A stretch of 33,929 nucleotides of DNA from Pseudobutyrivibrio sp. MD2005 (GTDB taxonomy: Bacteria > Bacillota > Clostridia > Lachnospirales > Lachnospiraceae), in NCBI RefSeq assembly GCF_000621865.1, contig NZ_JHXE01000024.1, forward strand, positions 1-33,929, read 5' to 3'. The position numbers were made by a program, and so were the translations under genes. Positions 32,561 through 33,929 of the stretch are shown here, one piece after another; the stretch's first letter is position 1, and each line of letters opens with the position of its first letter. The notes below the pieces were generated by a model that was not told the origin of the DNA, ran no database searches, and saw nothing but the letters and a program-made list of their open reading frames with translations.

Positions 32561-32985
32561 TGGAACTCAATTCAGTAGAAATTCAAAACATTTTACCTCA
32601 TCGTTATCCATTTTTATTAGTGGATAGAATTAATGAGTGTGAGCCAGGCCAGTACGCTAAGGGCATCAAATGTGTAAGTGCTAACGAAATGCATTTCATG
32701 GGGCACTTCCCTGGTCATCCAGTAATGCCAGGAGTACTTATCATCGAAGCATTAGCTCAGGTTGGTGCTGTAGCACTTCTTACAGAAGAGGAAAACAAAG
32801 GGAAGCTTGCATTTTTTGGAGGAATTAAGAATGCAAGATTTAAACGACAGGTTGTTCCAGGTGACGTTTTAGAGCTTGAATGTAAGCTTACATCAAGGAA
32901 AGGACCAGTTGGTTTTGGTGAAGCTGTAGCATATGTTGATGGAGAAATTGCAGCAAAAGCTGAAATTTCTTTTGCCATAGGCTGA
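32560..32985 (+). CDS. fabZ: 3-hydroxyacyl-ACP dehydratase
   Basis: Dehydrates 3-hydroxyacyl-ACP (141 aa, hotdog fold). Catalytic His49 ([11 protein letters not shown]) and Glu63 (IIEALAQ) are present. RBS AGGAGGT lies within the end of fabF. No fabM isomerase gene is seen in the window, so either this FabZ or a gene elsewhere must make the unsaturated branch (inference). Confidence 0.96.
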   Translation: MELNSVEIQNILPHRYPFLLVDRINECEPGQYAKGIKCVSANEMHFMGHFPGHPVMPGVLIIEALAQVGAVALLTEEENKGKLAFFGGIKNARFKRQVVPGDVLELECKLTSRKGPVGFGEAVAYVDGEIAAKAEISFAIG

Positions 32986-33012
32986 AAAATTGAGTATGAT
33001 ATTCCTTAGGGA

Positions 33013-33038
33013 TAAATGCAACCGGTTAAGTGCATTTA
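33013..33038. promoter_or_regulatory. Dyad ahead of the MarR-family gene
   Basis: TAAATGCA (33013-33020) and TGCATTTA (33031-33038) are perfect complements around ACCGGTTAAG. A TTATTTGTTG tail makes it a weak terminator at best; it may separate fabZ from the regulator or be a binding site. A similar TAATGCATTTTA text lies at the fab promoter (about 24024-24036). Confidence 0.5.
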
Positions 33039-33074
33039 TTTGTTGAAAGAAATTATACAAGATAGGAGCCAAAA

Positions 33075-33545
33075 ATGTTAGAAGAGAACCGAACACTTGA
33101 ACAGAACCTTACAGAGGTTTATACAAAGTTCAAAATTCATTTTTATCAGGAAATGTTTAAGAAGCTACAATCACGAGAGACATCACTTTCTATTGTTGAG
33201 CTCTTTTGTGTAGAAATTATATATGCTCTTAACAATCCTACAATCAAGGAATTCGCAGATTTTATCGGTGTATCATCACCAAATGCTGCTTACAAGATTG
33301 CCTGCTTAATCGAAAAAGGTTATGTGGACAAAGTTCAGAATGAAAATGATAAGAGAGAATATCATTTACATGTAACAGACAAGTACCTTGAGTATCTTAA
33401 CCTTTCTCAGGGATATGTTACTACTGTTGCACAGCGTGCTGAAGAGCGTTTTACAGAGCAGCGTATTGAGACATTAAACGATATCCTTTCAGATATGTCT
33501 AATGACTTAATGCCAGAAGTTAATATTCCAGATTTGCGAATCTAG
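33075..33545 (+). CDS. MarR-family regulator, probably FabT-like
   Basis: A winged-helix dimeric regulator (156 aa). The HTH lies around TIKEFADFIGVSSPNAAYKIACLIEKGYV (about 56-84), followed by the wing QNENDKREYHLHVT. Its position as last gene of a complete fab operon, and the dyads at 24005-24027 and 33013-33038, suggest a FabT-type repressor that responds to acyl-ACP or acyl-CoA; FabT is usually encoded at the head of the operon, so the position is different here. RBS AGGAG, 6 nt spacing. Followed by a strong terminator. Confidence 0.85.
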   Translation: MLEENRTLEQNLTEVYTKFKIHFYQEMFKKLQSRETSLSIVELFCVEIIYALNNPTIKEFADFIGVSSPNAAYKIACLIEKGYVDKVQNENDKREYHLHVTDKYLEYLNLSQGYVTTVAQRAEERFTEQRIETLNDILSDMSNDLMPEVNIPDLRI

Positions 33546-33550
33546 TATTA

Positions 33551-33601
33551 AAAAAGGATTCAGCGATTATCATGATAGATAGTCGCTGAATCCTTTTTTT
33601 T
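33551..33601 (+). terminator. Terminator of the fab operon
   Basis: A perfect 16-bp stem AAAAAGGATTCAGCGA (33551-33566) / TCGCTGAATCCTTTTT (33583-33598) with a 16-nt loop that contains the small palindrome TATCATGATA; T-run to 33601. The group II intron begins 5 nt further on. Confidence 0.94.
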
Positions 33602-33605
33602 CGCT

Positions 33606-33929
33606 GTGCGCCTAGCGGCGCACGTTTCTAACGGGTTCAAGTCCCGAATCCACCCGGTAGTGGGAAGGATATAGCCGAAGGCAAGGGTGTCCGCCGCGAG
33701 GTGGAATCTGAAGGAAGCTGGATGTGGGGAACATACTAACCCACGGGCAAATCTCCGGTCTGACGTACAGAAATCTCATACGAGGTTATGCATGAGGGTA
33801 AGGCTGCATCACAAGTCGAAGCCCAATAACTACACGGAATCATGCATGATAAATGAGGCAGATAGATGGAGAGGAAGAAACGTGTGGTACCTAGGGAGGT
33901 CTGTGTGAAACGCTCCGAAAGGAGTAACC
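33606..33929 (+). mobile_element. Group II intron RNA, 5' part (runs off the window)
   Basis: The 5' boundary GTGCG at 33606 opens the stem GTGCGCC/GGCGCAC (33606-33623). Domain I signatures follow: GGGTTCAAGTCCCG, AAGGGTGTCCGCCGCGAGG, TGGAATCTGAAGGAAGC, CTCCGGTCTGACG, then AAATGAGGCAGATAGATGGA and CCTAGGGAGGTCTG. The order and wording closely follow what I remember of the Oceanobacillus iheyensis class C intron, and insertion just behind a terminator stem is a habit of that class; classes B/D are not excluded. The reverse-transcriptase/maturase gene (domain IV) and domains V/VI must lie to the right. Open frames across this stretch are not protein genes. Confidence 0.88.

Noticed and set aside
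33001-33074. Full terminator between fabZ and the MarR-family gene
   Set aside because: The TAAATGCA/TGCATTTA dyad has a 10-nt loop and only a weak, interrupted T-stretch; partial termination or protein binding is more likely.
33687-33908. A 73-codon open frame at the right end
   Set aside because: It lies entirely inside the conserved group II intron RNA domains and has no ribosome site.

Overview
The window looks like chromosomal DNA of a low-GC Firmicute, most likely a Lachnospiraceae member of the Butyrivibrio/Pseudobutyrivibrio/Roseburia type. The reasons are AT-rich Clostridia-like coding with strong AGGAGG ribosome sites, tRNA genes without encoded CCA, NAD-dependent L-lactate dehydrogenase, a flavodiiron protein (anaerobe), an FMN riboswitch with the ECF component RibU, and a streptococcal/clostridial-style FabK fatty-acid operon. 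The genus is an inference. All recognised genes are on the + strand.

Layout. 1-1308: 3' end of a 23S rRNA gene, no 5S gene behind it, eight tRNAs (Asn, Glu, Thr, CAU-Ile2/Met, Asp, Val, Leu, Arg) and a terminator. 1333-5177: msrA, a small HAD-type protein, a GntP-family permease and a glycerate 2-kinase, closed by a terminator. 5201-11789: a five-gene nickel/peptide-class ABC importer (two permeases, lipoprotein receptor, two ATPases), then a SAM methyltransferase and a LysR regulator. Its promoter carries a TATTC-N7-GAATA dyad exactly in the 17-bp spacer, with a second copy 63 bp upstream. 11913-12769: a candidate ~105-nt RNA with its own promoter and terminator, then hypB (nickel GTPase), which makes nickel the best guess for the importer. 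12814-13741: FMN riboswitch and ribU. 13783-14705: efp plus a 66-residue partner. 14802-16960: fprA and ldh. 17002-17259: a promoter and a 57-residue small protein. 17260-17960: a gene-poor stretch full of inverted repeats and terminators.

17943-23934: ribose operon rbsK-rbsD-rbsA-rbsC-rbsB plus a LacI-family regulator, with a perfect TGAAACGCGTTTCA operator just downstream of the -10 box. 23969-33601: complete type II fatty-acid synthesis operon acpP-accB-accC-accD-accA-fabH-fabK-fabD-fabG-fabF-fabZ plus a MarR/FabT-like regulator. The AccD here lacks the usual N-terminal zinc ribbon. 33606-33929: the 5' part of a group II intron RNA inserted directly behind the fab-operon terminator; its reverse transcriptase and domain V lie beyond the window.

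The points I find most worth a second look are the nickel-type importer/methyltransferase operon with its phased operator array, the candidate small RNA before hypB, the zinc-ribbon-less AccD, the palindrome-rich island at 17.4-17.6 kb, and the terminator-targeted group II intron.
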